NCBI RefSeq assembly: GCF_036178845.1
Contig: NZ_CP108070.1
Coordinates: forward strand, 9,734,001-9,798,000
Source: Streptomyces sp. NBC_00271
GTDB lineage: Bacteria > Actinomycetota > Actinomycetes > Streptomycetales > Streptomycetaceae
Direction of reading: 5' to 3'
Length of the DNA stretch: 64,000 nucleotides
The position numbers were made by a program, and so were the translations under genes. Below, piece after piece: positions 16,045 through 26,594 of the stretch. A model generated the notes under the pieces. The model made no database searches and was not told where the DNA came from. It saw only the letters and a list, made by a program, of their open reading frames with translations. Each line of letters starts with the position of its first letter. The first letter of the stretch is position 1.

Positions 16045-16991
16045 TCCGGACCGTGGAGTCGGAACAACACGTGTCCGCACCGGTACTCGCCGCTTACAGC
16101 TACTGCGAGGCAGTGACCGGTCAGCAGGCTCGTAATTTCGCCTATGGCATCAGACTTCTGCCGACGCCCAAGCGTCGTGCGATGTCGGCGCTCTACGCGT
16201 TCTCACGGCGTGTCGACGACATCGGCGACGGCGCGCTGGCAACGGATGTGAAGGCGGCGCGGCTCGAGGACACCCGGGCTCTGCTCGCCCGGGTCCGCGA
16301 GGGCCGGGTCGACGAGGACGACACCGACCCGGTCGCGGTCGCGCTCAGCCACAGCGCCGCGTACTTCCCGGTGCCGCTGGGTGGCCTCGACGAACTCATC
16401 GACGGCGTCCTGATGGACGTACGCGGTGAGACGTACGAGACCTGGGACGACCTGAAGGTGTACTGCCGGTGCGTGGCCGGGGCGATCGGGCGGCTCTCGC
16501 TCGGCGTGTTCGGTACGGAACCGGGGGCGCGCGGCGCCGAGCGCGCGCCGGAGTATGCGGACACGCTCGGGCTCGCGCTCCAGCTCACCAACATCCTGCG
16601 GGACGTACGGGAGGACGCCGCCGGCGGGCGCACCTATCTGCCCGCCGACGACCTCGCGAAGTTCGGCTGCTCGGCCGGGTTCAACGGCCCGACCCCGCCC
16701 GAGGGCTCCGACTTCGCGGGCCTCGTCCACTTCGAAGTGCGACGGGCCCGCACCCTTTTCGCCGAGGGCTACCGGCTGCTGCCCATGCTCGACCGGCGCA
16801 GCGGCGCCTGCGTCGCGGCCATGGCCGGCATCTACCGCCGGCTTCTCGACCGCATCGAGCGGGAGCCGGAGGCCGTGCTGCGCGGCCGCGTCTCGCTGCC
16901 GGGGCGCGAGAAGGCGTACGTCGCCGTGCGCGGCCTCTCCGGTCTGGACGCCCGGCATGTCTCCCGGCGTACCGTCAGGAGGCGTACCTGA
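16041..16991 (+). CDS. hpnD: presqualene diphosphate synthase HpnD
   Basis: 316 residues. The two aspartate-rich sites are FSRRVDDIGDGAL and LTNILRDVREDAAGGRTYLP, typical of HpnD. It condenses two farnesyl diphosphates to presqualene diphosphate. An N-terminal motif SYCEAVTGQQARNFAYGIRLLP is characteristic of the family. It begins within the hpnC stop (GTGA), and its own TGA overlaps the ATG of a 46-residue ORF (TGATG), so the three are translationally linked. The protein has the usual length and no oddities. Confidence 0.93.
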   Translation: MIRTVESEQHVSAPVLAAYSYCEAVTGQQARNFAYGIRLLPTPKRRAMSALYAFSRRVDDIGDGALATDVKAARLEDTRALLARVREGRVDEDDTDPVAVALSHSAAYFPVPLGGLDELIDGVLMDVRGETYETWDDLKVYCRCVAGAIGRLSLGVFGTEPGARGAERAPEYADTLGLALQLTNILRDVREDAAGGRTYLPADDLAKFGCSAGFNGPTPPEGSDFAGLVHFEVRRARTLFAEGYRLLPMLDRRSGACVAAMAGIYRRLLDRIEREPEAVLRGRVSLPGREKAYVAVRGLSGLDARHVSRRTVRRRT

Positions 16992-17131
16992 TGGACAATA
17001 TGGGCCAAGGTGATTCCATCGGCGAAAAGCGGCACGCAACCCTCCGGCGCCGGGTGGCGTCCCTGACTGCGATGGCCTGCCGTGCACCGTTCAATCACCG
17101 CGGCACGGCCGCTGGGGAGGGTGCACGATGA
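16991..17131 (+). CDS. small DUF6380-type protein between hpnD and hpnE
   Basis: 46 residues (starts MDNMGQGDSIGEKRHATLRR, ends GTAAGEGAR). The ATG shares one base with the hpnD stop, and its TGA overlaps the hpnE ATG (ATGA at 17128-17131), so it fills the gap exactly and is coupled on both sides. It is basic, with no signal peptide or membrane helix. The sequence matches my memory of the DUF6380 family of short Streptomyces proteins, whose function is unknown. Position suggests a role in, or regulation of, squalene formation by HpnCDE, perhaps as a small partner. That role is an inference. Confidence 0.7.
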   Translation: MDNMGQGDSIGEKRHATLRRRVASLTAMACRAPFNHRGTAAGEGAR

Positions 17132-18543
17132 GCGAGGACACGCAGCCCACGGGGGCTTCGGGCCGCCCGGAAGGGGCCGGCGCCGTAGTGGTCGGCGGCG
17201 GGCTGGCCGGAATCACCGCCGCGCTCGCACTGGCCGACGCCGGGGTGCGTGTCACCCTGCTCGAAGGTCGGCCGCGGCTCGGCGGGCTCGCCTTCTCCTT
17301 CCAGCGCGGCGAACTCACCGTGGACAACGGACAGCATGTGTATCTGCGCTGCTGCACCGCCTACCGCTGGTTCCTCGACCGCATCGACGGGGCCTCGCTC
17401 GCGCCCCTGCAGGATCGTCTCGACGTGCCCGTTCTCGACGCCGAGGCGAAACCCGGGCGGCGGCTCGGCAGAATCGGCCGCAGCGCGCTGCCCGTACCTC
17501 TGCATCTCGCGCGCAGCCTGGCGACCTATCAGCATCTGTCGCTCGCCGAGCGCGCCAAGGTCGGCCGTGCCGCACTGGCGCTCAAAGCGCTCGATCTCGA
17601 CGATCCGGCCCTCGACGACCAGAACTTCGGCCAATGGCTCGCCGCACACGGTCAGTCGGAGCGTGCCGTCGAGGCACTGTGGGACCTGGTGGGGGTCGCC
17701 ACCCTCAACGCGGTGGCCGGCGACTCCTCGCTCGGGCTCGCCGCGATGGTGTTCAAGACCGGTCTGCTGTCCGACCCGGGCGCGGCCGACATCGGCTGGG
17801 CGCGCGTCCCGCTGGGCGAACTGCACGACACCCTGGCCCGCAAGGCGCTCGACTCCGCGGGCGTGCGTACCGAAGTCCGTACACGCGTCACCTCCATCTC
17901 CCCTAACGAGAACGGGCGTTGGAGCGTTCAGGTTCCCGGAGAGACGCTCGACGCCGACACCGTCGTCCTCGCCGTACCCCAGCGCGAGGCCCACGATCTG
18001 CTGCCCGAGGGAGCGCTCGACGCCCCCGAACGGCTGCTGGAGATCGGCACCGCGCCGATCCTCAACGTCCATGTCGTCTACGACCGGAAGGTGCTCGCGC
18101 GACCCTTCTTCGCCGCCCTCGGCTCCCCGGTGCAGTGGGTCTTCGACCGCACCGACGCGTCCGGACTGAGGGAAGGGCAGTACCTCGCCCTGTCGCAGTC
18201 GGCCGCCCAGGACGAGATCGACGAACCCGTCGCCGTGCTGCGCGAGCGCTATCTGCCGGAGCTGGAGCGGCTGCTGCCCGCCGCGCGCGGCGCGGAGGTG
18301 AAGGACTTCTTCGTGACCAGGGAGCGCACCGCGACGTTCGCCCCCACCCCAGGCGTCGGGCGGCTGCGGCCCGGCGCTCGCACCAGAGCCCCCGGCCTGT
18401 ATCTGGCCGGCGCGTGGACCGCCACCGGGTGGCCCGCGACCATGGAGAGTGCGGTCCGCAGCGGCGCCGGTGCGGCGCGAACCGCACTGGGGGCCCTGGG
18501 CCGGCCCCGCGACCACCTCCTCGCGTTCGAGGAGGCGGCCTGA
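17128..18543 (+). CDS. hpnE: hydroxysqualene dehydroxylase HpnE
   Basis: 471 residues of the flavin amine-oxidase fold. The FAD dinucleotide site is AVVVGGGLAGITAALALADAG followed by LEGRPRLGGLAFSF, and the C-terminal FAD motif is APGLYLAGAWTATGWPATMESAVRSG. HpnE reduces hydroxysqualene to squalene using FADH2, finishing the three-enzyme bacterial route. It begins inside the DUF6380 stop and ends TGATG, sharing one base with the next start. The first 20 residues are a flexible Gly/Pro-rich segment. Confidence 0.92.
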   Translation: MSEDTQPTGASGRPEGAGAVVVGGGLAGITAALALADAGVRVTLLEGRPRLGGLAFSFQRGELTVDNGQHVYLRCCTAYRWFLDRIDGASLAPLQDRLDVPVLDAEAKPGRRLGRIGRSALPVPLHLARSLATYQHLSLAERAKVGRAALALKALDLDDPALDDQNFGQWLAAHGQSERAVEALWDLVGVATLNAVAGDSSLGLAAMVFKTGLLSDPGAADIGWARVPLGELHDTLARKALDSAGVRTEVRTRVTSISPNENGRWSVQVPGETLDADTVVLAVPQREAHDLLPEGALDAPERLLEIGTAPILNVHVVYDRKVLARPFFAALGSPVQWVFDRTDASGLREGQYLALSQSAAQDEIDEPVAVLRERYLPELERLLPAARGAEVKDFFVTRERTATFAPTPGVGRLRPGARTRAPGLYLAGAWTATGWPATMESAVRSGAGAARTALGALGRPRDHLLAFEEAA

Positions 18544-19670
18544 TGCTCGACGAGCGCGCGGCAGACCCCCGCACCCCCGGTACCGCAACAAGAGGAGAGA
18601 CTGTGCCCACTGTGCCCCCGGCCGACAAGGCTGCCGACGCGGTGGACGTGACCGCGCTCCTGGAGCGCGGCCGGACCCTGGCCACACCGGTGCTGAAGGC
18701 GGCCGTCGACCGCCTGGCGTCGCCCATGGACACCGTCGCCGCCTACCACTTCGGCTGGATCGACGCCCAGGGCAACCCCGCGGACGGCGACGGCGGCAAG
18801 GCCGTACGCCCCGCGCTGGCCGTGCTCTCCGCGCAGGCCGCCGGTGCCGCCCCCGAGGTCGGCGTGCCCGGCGCGGTCGCGGTCGAGCTGGTGCACAACT
18901 TCTCCCTGCTGCACGACGACCTGATGGACGGCGACGAACAGCGCCGCCACCGCGACACCGTCTGGAAGGTGCACGGCCCCGCCCAGGCGATCCTCGTCGG
19001 TGACGCCCTGTTCGCGCTGGCCAACGAGATCCTCCTCGAACTCGGCACCGTCGAGGCCGGCCGCGCCACCCGCCGGCTGACCAGCGCCACCCGCGCCCTC
19101 ATCGACGGCCAGGCCCAGGACATCTCCTACGAGCACCGCGACCGCGTCAGCGTCGAGGAGTGCCTGGAGATGGAGGGCAACAAGACGGGCGCCCTGCTCG
19201 CCTGCGCCTGCTCCATCGGCGCGGTCCTCGGCGGCGCGGACGACCGCACCGCGGACACGCTGGAGAAGTACGGCTACCACCTCGGCCTGGCCTTCCAGGC
19301 CGTCGACGACCTCCTCGGCATCTGGGGCGACCCGGAGGCCACCGGCAAGCAGACCTGGAGCGATCTGCGCCAGCGCAAGAAGTCCCTGCCGGTCGTGGCG
19401 GCGCTCGCCGCGGGCGGGCCCGCCTCCGAGCGGCTCGGCGAACTGCTCGCCGAGGACGCCAAGGCCAGCGACTTCGAGAACTTCTCCGAGGAGGAGTTCG
19501 CCGTGCGCGCCGCGCTCATCGAGGAGGCGGGCGGCCGCGAGTGGACCGCCCAGGAGGCACGCCGCCAGCACACCATCGCCATCGAAGCCCTGGACGCCGT
19601 GGAGATGCCCGACCAGGTGCGGGCCCAGCTCGTGGCGCTCGCCGACTTCGTCGTCGTACGGAAGAGATGA
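18543..19670 (+). CDS. polyprenyl (farnesyl/geranylgeranyl) diphosphate synthase
   Basis: 375 residues from the ATG at 18543 (GAGGAGG upstream). A GTG at 18603 with AGAGGAGA just before it gives 355 residues and is equally plausible. The first Asp-rich motif is LLHDDLMDGDEQRRHRDTVW. The second is the variant FQAVDDLLGIWGD, with DDxxG instead of DDxxD. It extends DMAPP with IPP; operon context suggests farnesyl diphosphate for HpnD, although homologues are often called geranylgeranyl diphosphate synthases. Chain length depends on residues before the first motif (VELVHNFSLLHDD), which do not settle it. Confidence 0.88.
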   Translation: MLDERAADPRTPGTATRGETVPTVPPADKAADAVDVTALLERGRTLATPVLKAAVDRLASPMDTVAAYHFGWIDAQGNPADGDGGKAVRPALAVLSAQAAGAAPEVGVPGAVAVELVHNFSLLHDDLMDGDEQRRHRDTVWKVHGPAQAILVGDALFALANEILLELGTVEAGRATRRLTSATRALIDGQAQDISYEHRDRVSVEECLEMEGNKTGALLACACSIGAVLGGADDRTADTLEKYGYHLGLAFQAVDDLLGIWGDPEATGKQTWSDLRQRKKSLPVVAALAAGGPASERLGELLAEDAKASDFENFSEEEFAVRAALIEEAGGREWTAQEARRQHTIAIEALDAVEMPDQVRAQLVALADFVVVRKR

Positions 19671-19781
19671 TCACTATCGGTCGAATAAACCTCGCGTAGT
19701 CGCCGGCCGGTGCCGCGGAGGACACACGCACCGGCCGACGGCGGACCCAGCAGAGTCGTACCACTGCACGAAGGGGAAGCC

Positions 19782-21806
19782 ATGACAGCGACGACCGACG
19801 GAAGCACCGGGGCACTGCCGCCCCGCGCTGCCGCGGCCAGCGAAATCCACCCAGAGACGACTCCCGTGGCGGCCGGGACAGTCGAGACCCGAGACGTCGC
19901 CACGCACGCCATACAGCGCGCCACCGATTTCCTGCTCTCACGGCAGGACGCGGAGGGCTGGTGGAAGGGCGACCTCGAGACGAACGTCACGATGGACGCC
20001 GAGGACCTGCTCCTCCGCCAGTTCCTGGGAATCCGCGACGAGACGACCACACGCGCCGCCGGACTGTTCATCCGCGGCGAGCAGCGCGAGGACGGCACCT
20101 GGGCCACCTTCTACGGCGGCCCCGGCGAACTCTCCACCACCATCGAGGCGTACGTCGCCCTGCGGCTGGCCGGGGACGGCCCGGACGAGCCGCACATGGC
20201 GAGGGCGGCCGCCTGGATCCGCGAGCGGGGCGGCATCGCCTCGGCCCGCGTCTTCACCCGGATCTGGCTCGCCCTGTTCGGCTGGTGGAAGTGGGACGAC
20301 CTGCCCGAACTCCCGCCGGAACTCATCTACTTCCCGAAGTGGATGCCGCTCAACATCTACGACTTCGGCTGCTGGGCGCGGCAGACGATCGTGCCGCTCA
20401 CCGTCGTCTCCGCGAAGCGCCCGGTGCGGCCCGCGCCGTTCCCGCTCGACGAGCTGCACACCGACGCCGACAACCCCAACCCGGTCAAACCCCTCGCTCC
20501 CGTGGCGAGTTGGGACGGGGCCTTCCAGCGTCTCGACAAGGCCCTGCATCAGTACCGCAAGGTCGTCCCGCGCAGGCTGCGCCGGGCCGCGATGAACACG
20601 GCGGCGCGCTGGATCATCGAACGGCAGGAGAACGACGGCTGCTGGGGTGGCATCCAGCCACCCGCGGTGTACTCGGTCATCGCGCTGCACCTGCTCGGCT
20701 ACGACCTCCAACACCCCGTGATGCGTGAGGGGTTGGCGTCGCTGGACCGGTTCGCCGTCTGGCGCGAGGACGGCGCCCGGATGATCGAGGCCTGTCAGTC
20801 GCCGGTCTGGGACACCTGCCTCGCCACCATCGCGCTCGCCGACGCGGGCCTGCCCGCCGACCATCCGCAGCTGGTCAAGGCCGCGGACTGGATGCTCGGC
20901 GAGGAGATCGTGCGGCCCGGGGACTGGGCGGTGAAGCGGCCCCACCTTCCGCCCGGGGGTTGGGCCTTCGAGTTCCACAACGACAACTACCCCGACATCG
21001 ACGACACCGCCGAGGTCGCCCTCGCGCTGCGCCGCGTCCGCCACCACGACCCGGAGCGCGTCGAGCACGCCATCGGGCGCGGGGTGCGCTGGAACCTCGG
21101 TATGCAGTCCAAGGACGGCGGCTGGGGCGCCTTCGACGTCGACAACACCAGCGCCTTCCCCAACCGGCTCCCGTTCTGCGACTTCGGGGAGGTCATCGAC
21201 CCACCGTCCGCCGACGTCACCGCCCATGTGGTGGAGATGCTCGCGGTCGAGGGGCTCTCGCACGACCCGCGCACCCGCCGGGGCATCGAGTGGCTGCTCG
21301 CCCACCAGGAGCCGGACGGCTCGTGGTTCGGGCGCTGGGGCGTCAACTACGTCTACGGAACGGGGTCGGTGCTCCCGGCGCTGGTGGCCGCCGGACTGCC
21401 CGCCTCGCATCCGGCGATCCGCCGGGCCGTCGCCTGGCTGGAAACCGTCCAGAACGACGACGGCGGCTGGGGCGAGGACCTGCGCTCCTACCACGAGGCC
21501 GCCGAGTGGAGCGGCCACGGCGCCTCGACGGCCTCCCAGACCGGCTGGGCGCTGCTCGCCCTGCTGGCCGCGGGGGAGCGGGACTCCAAGGCGGTGGAAC
21601 GCGGGATCGCCTGGCTCGCGGAGACCCAGCTGGCGGACGGCTCCTGGGACGAGCCGTACTTCACTGGCACCGGGTTCCCGTGGGACTTCTCGATCAACTA
21701 CCACCTCTACCGGCAGGTCTTCCCGCTCACCGCGCTCGGCCGCTATGTCCACGGTGAACCGAGCTTCGTCCACGGCGAGTCGTTCGCCGAGGTCAAGGGG
21801 GGTTGA
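19782..21806 (+). CDS. shc: squalene-hopene cyclase
   Basis: 674 residues, a normal length for the cyclase. It cyclises squalene to hopene and hopanol on the membrane surface. The catalytic DxDD motif is D405-I-D407-D408 in NYPDIDDTAEVAL. QW-type repeats are frequent (for example QDAEGWW, QENDGCWGG, QSKDGGWGAFD, QNDDGGWGED, QLADGSWDE). The ATG at 19782 has AAGGGG upstream. 111 bases separate it from the prenyl synthase, the largest gap in the operon, so a secondary promoter is possible. Its TGA overlaps the next ATG. Confidence 0.96.
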   Translation: MTATTDGSTGALPPRAAAASEIHPETTPVAAGTVETRDVATHAIQRATDFLLSRQDAEGWWKGDLETNVTMDAEDLLLRQFLGIRDETTTRAAGLFIRGEQREDGTWATFYGGPGELSTTIEAYVALRLAGDGPDEPHMARAAAWIRERGGIASARVFTRIWLALFGWWKWDDLPELPPELIYFPKWMPLNIYDFGCWARQTIVPLTVVSAKRPVRPAPFPLDELHTDADNPNPVKPLAPVASWDGAFQRLDKALHQYRKVVPRRLRRAAMNTAARWIIERQENDGCWGGIQPPAVYSVIALHLLGYDLQHPVMREGLASLDRFAVWREDGARMIEACQSPVWDTCLATIALADAGLPADHPQLVKAADWMLGEEIVRPGDWAVKRPHLPPGGWAFEFHNDNYPDIDDTAEVALALRRVRHHDPERVEHAIGRGVRWNLGMQSKDGGWGAFDVDNTSAFPNRLPFCDFGEVIDPPSADVTAHVVEMLAVEGLSHDPRTRRGIEWLLAHQEPDGSWFGRWGVNYVYGTGSVLPALVAAGLPASHPAIRRAVAWLETVQNDDGGWGEDLRSYHEAAEWSGHGASTASQTGWALLALLAAGERDSKAVERGIAWLAETQLADGSWDEPYFTGTGFPWDFSINYHLYRQVFPLTALGRYVHGEPSFVHGESFAEVKGG

Positions 21807-22447
21807 TGAGCACAAAGCCCGATCCGGCCCCGCTGCTGATCGCCTGCGCGCTCGGCATCGAGCACCTCGCCCTGCGCAGCGGCGACCGCACCGGGGCCGA
21901 CGGGCCCGTCACCGTGCTGCGCACCGGCATGGGGCCCAAGGCCGCCGAACGTTCGCTCACCCGGATCCTGGCCGACCCGGCGCTGAGGGAGGCAGCCGTC
22001 CTGGCCACGGGCTTCTGCGCGGGGCTCGCCCCGGGCATGCACCCCGGTGACCTGGTGGTCGCCGAGGAGACCCGGGACCCACGCGGCAGCACTCCGTGCG
22101 TGGGCACCGAACTGCTCGTCAAGGAACTACTGCGTACCGTGCCCGGGCGCACCGTCCACACCGGGCCACTCACCGGCTCCGATCACGTCGTCCGAGGTCA
22201 CGAGCGGTCCGATCTGCTCGCGACCGGCGCGATCGCGGTCGACATGGAATCCGCGGCCACGCTCCACAGCGCCGTGCGAGCGGGCGTGCGCCCGGTTGCG
22301 GCCGTACGGGTGGTCGTGGACGCTCCAGAACATGAACTCGTCCGAATCGGCACAGTACGCGGTGGAATATCAGCTTTCCGTGTTCTTCGTGCCGTCCTTC
22401 CCGCTTTCTTTGAATGGCACCGTTCTTTGTTGCTCCCCCGGAGGTGA
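21806..22447 (+). CDS. hpnG: adenosylhopane nucleosidase/phosphorylase HpnG-like
   Basis: 213 residues of the phosphorylase/nucleosidase superfamily. Signature segments are VLRTGMGPKAAERSL, LATGFCAGLAPGMHPGDLVVAEE and AIAVDMESAATLHSAV, the last carrying the Met-Glu ribose-binding pair. In hopanoid synthesis HpnG removes adenine from adenosylhopane made by HpnH, leading to ribosylhopane. The start overlaps the shc stop (one base), and hpnH follows after 5 bases. The last segment (SAFRVLRAVLPAFFEWH) is less GC-rich than its neighbours. Confidence 0.88.
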   Translation: MSTKPDPAPLLIACALGIEHLALRSGDRTGADGPVTVLRTGMGPKAAERSLTRILADPALREAAVLATGFCAGLAPGMHPGDLVVAEETRDPRGSTPCVGTELLVKELLRTVPGRTVHTGPLTGSDHVVRGHERSDLLATGAIAVDMESAATLHSAVRAGVRPVAAVRVVVDAPEHELVRIGTVRGGISAFRVLRAVLPAFFEWHRSLLLPRR

Positions 22448-22452
22448 GCCAG

Positions 22453-23475
22453 ATGGCCATGCCGCTTCGGCAGTCCATGAAGGTCGCTGCGTACCTGTTT
22501 GAACAGAAGCTCAGGAAGCGGGACAAGTTCGCGCTGCTGGTGGAATTGGAACCCCTCTTCGCCTGCAACCTCAAATGTGAGGGCTGCGGCAAGATCCAGC
22601 ACCCGGCGGGGGTGCTCAAGCAGCGCATGCCCGTTGCCCAAGCGGTGGGAGCGGTCCTCGAATCCGGCGCGCCGATGGTGTCCATCGCCGGCGGCGAACC
22701 GCTGATGCACCCGCAGATCGACGAGATCGTGCGGCAGTTGGTGGCCAAGAAGAAGTTCGTCTTCCTGTGCACGAACGCGCTGTTGATGCGCAAGAAGATG
22801 GACAAGTTCAAGCCCTCGCCGTATTTCGCCTGGGCCGTGCACATCGACGGGCTGCGCGAGCGGCACGACGAGTCGGTGGCCAAGGAGGGCACCTTCGACG
22901 AGGCGGTCGCGGCCATAAAGGAGGCCAAGCGGCGTGGCTTCCGGGTCACCACCAACTCGACCTTCTTCAACACCGACACCCCGCAGACCGTCATCGAGGT
23001 CCTCAACTTCCTCAATGACGACCTGAAGGTGGACGAGATGATGCTCTCGCCCGCCTACGCCTACGAGAAGGCGCCCGACCAGGAGCACTTCCTCGGCGTC
23101 CAGCAGACCCGGGAGCTGTTCAAGAAGGCCTTCTCGGGCGGCAACCGGCGCCGCTGGCGGCTCAACCAGAGCCCGCTCTTCCTGGACTTCCTGGAAGGCA
23201 AGGTCGACTTCCCGTGCACCGCGTGGGCGATCCCCAGCTACTCGCTCTTCGGCTGGCAGCGGCCCTGCTACCTGATGAGCGACGGGTACGTGCAGACGTA
23301 CAAGCAGCTCCTGGAGGAAACCGACTGGGACTCCTACGGGCGAGGCAAGGACGAACGGTGCGCGAACTGCATGGCGCACTGCGGCTACGAGCCGACCGCC
23401 GTCCTCGCCACGATGGGCTCCCTCAAGGAGTCGATCCGGGCCGCCCGCGAGACCTTCACGGAAAGCCGCGGGTGA
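22453..23475 (+). CDS. hpnH: adenosyl-hopene transferase HpnH (radical SAM)
   Basis: 340 residues from the ATG at 22453, with GGAGGTGA just upstream. The [4Fe-4S] radical-SAM motif is C38-N-L-K-C42-E-G-C45. SAM-binding GGEP appears in [14 protein letters not shown]-terminal auxiliary cysteine region [17 protein letters not shown] is typical of HpnH (SPASM-like). It adds the 5'-deoxyadenosyl radical to hopene (diploptene) to give adenosylhopane, the first step to C35 bacteriohopanepolyols. The core is followed closely by ispG. Confidence 0.95.
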   Translation: MAMPLRQSMKVAAYLFEQKLRKRDKFALLVELEPLFACNLKCEGCGKIQHPAGVLKQRMPVAQAVGAVLESGAPMVSIAGGEPLMHPQIDEIVRQLVAKKKFVFLCTNALLMRKKMDKFKPSPYFAWAVHIDGLRERHDESVAKEGTFDEAVAAIKEAKRRGFRVTTNSTFFNTDTPQTVIEVLNFLNDDLKVDEMMLSPAYAYEKAPDQEHFLGVQQTRELFKKAFSGGNRRRWRLNQSPLFLDFLEGKVDFPCTAWAIPSYSLFGWQRPCYLMSDGYVQTYKQLLEETDWDSYGRGKDERCANCMAHCGYEPTAVLATMGSLKESIRAARETFTESRG

Positions 23476-23479
23476 CGAC

Positions 23480-24637
<1,158 letters not shown>

Positions 24638-24665
24638 TCAGCACGGACCGAGAGGGGGCCCGAGC

Positions 24666-26594
24666 GTGACGATTCTGGAGAGCATCCGGGGACCACGCGA
24701 CCTGAAGGCGCTGTCCGAGGCGGACGTCGGTGAACTGGCGGAAGAGATCAGGGAGTTCCTGGTGCACGCGGTCGCCAGGACCGGCGGTCACCTCGGACCC
24801 AATCTGGGGGTGGTGGAACTCTCCATCGCGCTCCACCGGGTCTTCGAGTCACCCGTCGACCGCATCCTGTGGGACACCGGCCACCAGAGCTACGTACACA
24901 AGCTGCTGACGGGACGCCAGGACTTCTCCAAGCTGCGCGGAAAGGGTGGCCTGTCCGGCTATCCCTCGCGTGAGGAGTCCGAGCACGACATCATCGAGAA
25001 CAGCCACGCCTCCACGGCGCTCGGCTGGGCTGACGGGCTCGCCAAGGCCCGTCAGGTGCAGGGCGAGAAGGGCCATGTCGTCGCGGTCATCGGCGACGGC
25101 GCGCTGACCGGCGGCATGGCGTGGGAGGCGCTGAACAACATCGCCGCCGCCAAGGACCGCCCGCTGATCATCGTCGTCAACGACAACGAACGCTCGTACG
25201 CGCCGACCATAGGTGGCCTCGCCAACCACCTCGCGACCCTGCGGACGACCGACAGTTACGAGAAGGTCCTCGCCTGGGGCAAGGACGTACTGCTGCGCAC
25301 CCCCGTCGTCGGACACACCCTCTACGAGTCGCTGCACGGCGCGAAGAAGGGGTTCAAGGACGCCTTCGCGCCGCAGGGCATGTTCGAGGACCTGGGGCTC
25401 AAGTACGTCGGGCCGATCGACGGGCACGACGTCGGGGCCGTGGAGTCCGCGCTGCGCCGCGCGAAACGTTTCCACGGGCCGGTGCTGGTGCACTGCCTGA
25501 CCGAGAAGGGGCGCGGTTACGAGCCCGCGCTCGCGCACGAGGAGGACCACTTCCACACGGTCGGTGTGATGGATCCGCTGACGTGCGAGCCGCTCGCGCC
25601 CTCGGGCGGGCCGTCCTGGACCTCGGTGTTCGGGGACGAGATCCTCCGGATCGGCGAGGAGCGGGACGACGTCGTGGCGATCACGGCGGCCATGCTGCAC
25701 CCGGTGGGGCTCGGGAAGTTCGCCGAGCGGTTCCCCGACCGGGTGTGGGACGTCGGGATCGCCGAACAGCACGCCACGGTGTCGGCGGCCGGGCTCGCCA
25801 CCGGCGGTCTCCACCCGGTCGTCGCCGTCTACGCGACCTTCCTCAACCGGGCCTTCGACCAGCTCCTCATGGACGTCGCGCTGCACCGCTGCGGAGTGAC
25901 CTTCGTGCTGGACCGGGCGGGGGTCACCGGCGTCGACGGGGCCTCGCACAACGGCATGTGGGACATGTCGATCCTCCAGGTCGTGCCGGGCCTGAGGATC
26001 GCCGCGCCGCGCGACGCCGACCAGCTGCGGGCCCAGCTGCGGGAGGCGGTCGCCGTCGACGACGCGCCGACGATGATCCGCTTCCCGAAGGAGTCGGTGG
26101 GCCCCGCGATCCCGGCGGTCGACCATCTGGGCGGACTCGACGTCCTGCACCGCTCCGACGACACCCCGCAGGTCCTCCTGGTCGCCGTCGGCGTGATGGC
26201 GCCGGTCTGCCTCCAGGCGGCCGAGCTGCTGGAGGCCCGTGGTGTCGGCTGCACGGTCGTCGACCCGCGCTGGGTCAAACCCGTCGACCCCGCGCTGCCC
26301 GGCCTCGCCGCCGAGCACCGGCTCGTCGCGGTCGTCGAGGACAACAGCCGGGCGGCCGGCGTCGGAGCGGCGGTCGCGCTGGCGCTCGGGGACGCCGAGG
26401 TCGACGTGCCCGTACGGCGCTTCGGCATCCCGGATCAGTTCCTCGCGCACGCCAAGCGCGGGGAGGTGCTGGCCGACATAGGTCTCACGCCCGTCGAGAT
26501 CGCCGGGCGGATCAGCGCCGGTCTGGCCGTCAAGGACGCGCTGTCGAAGGACATGCCGTTCGAGGATGAGTTGTCCAAGGAGAAACAGGAATGA
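24666..26594 (+). CDS. dxs: 1-deoxy-D-xylulose-5-phosphate synthase
   Basis: 642 residues. The ThDP-binding motif runs from [17 protein letters not shown] to [15 protein letters not shown], and the N-terminal [18 protein letters not shown] with the catalytic histidine region [15 protein letters not shown] is standard. The second domain contains [17 protein letters not shown], whose Glu activates the cofactor. It condenses pyruvate and glyceraldehyde-3-phosphate, the first MEP step. The last about 20 residues ([17 protein letters not shown]) are a charged tail. Its stop overlaps the aminotransferase ATG (ATGA). Confidence 0.95.
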   Translation: MTILESIRGPRDLKALSEADVGELAEEIREFLVHAVARTGGHLGPNLGVVELSIALHRVFESPVDRILWDTGHQSYVHKLLTGRQDFSKLRGKGGLSGYPSREESEHDIIENSHASTALGWADGLAKARQVQGEKGHVVAVIGDGALTGGMAWEALNNIAAAKDRPLIIVVNDNERSYAPTIGGLANHLATLRTTDSYEKVLAWGKDVLLRTPVVGHTLYESLHGAKKGFKDAFAPQGMFEDLGLKYVGPIDGHDVGAVESALRRAKRFHGPVLVHCLTEKGRGYEPALAHEEDHFHTVGVMDPLTCEPLAPSGGPSWTSVFGDEILRIGEERDDVVAITAAMLHPVGLGKFAERFPDRVWDVGIAEQHATVSAAGLATGGLHPVVAVYATFLNRAFDQLLMDVALHRCGVTFVLDRAGVTGVDGASHNGMWDMSILQVVPGLRIAAPRDADQLRAQLREAVAVDDAPTMIRFPKESVGPAIPAVDHLGGLDVLHRSDDTPQVLLVAVGVMAPVCLQAAELLEARGVGCTVVDPRWVKPVDPALPGLAAEHRLVAVVEDNSRAAGVGAAVALALGDAEVDVPVRRFGIPDQFLAHAKRGEVLADIGLTPVEIAGRISAGLAVKDALSKDMPFEDELSKEKQE

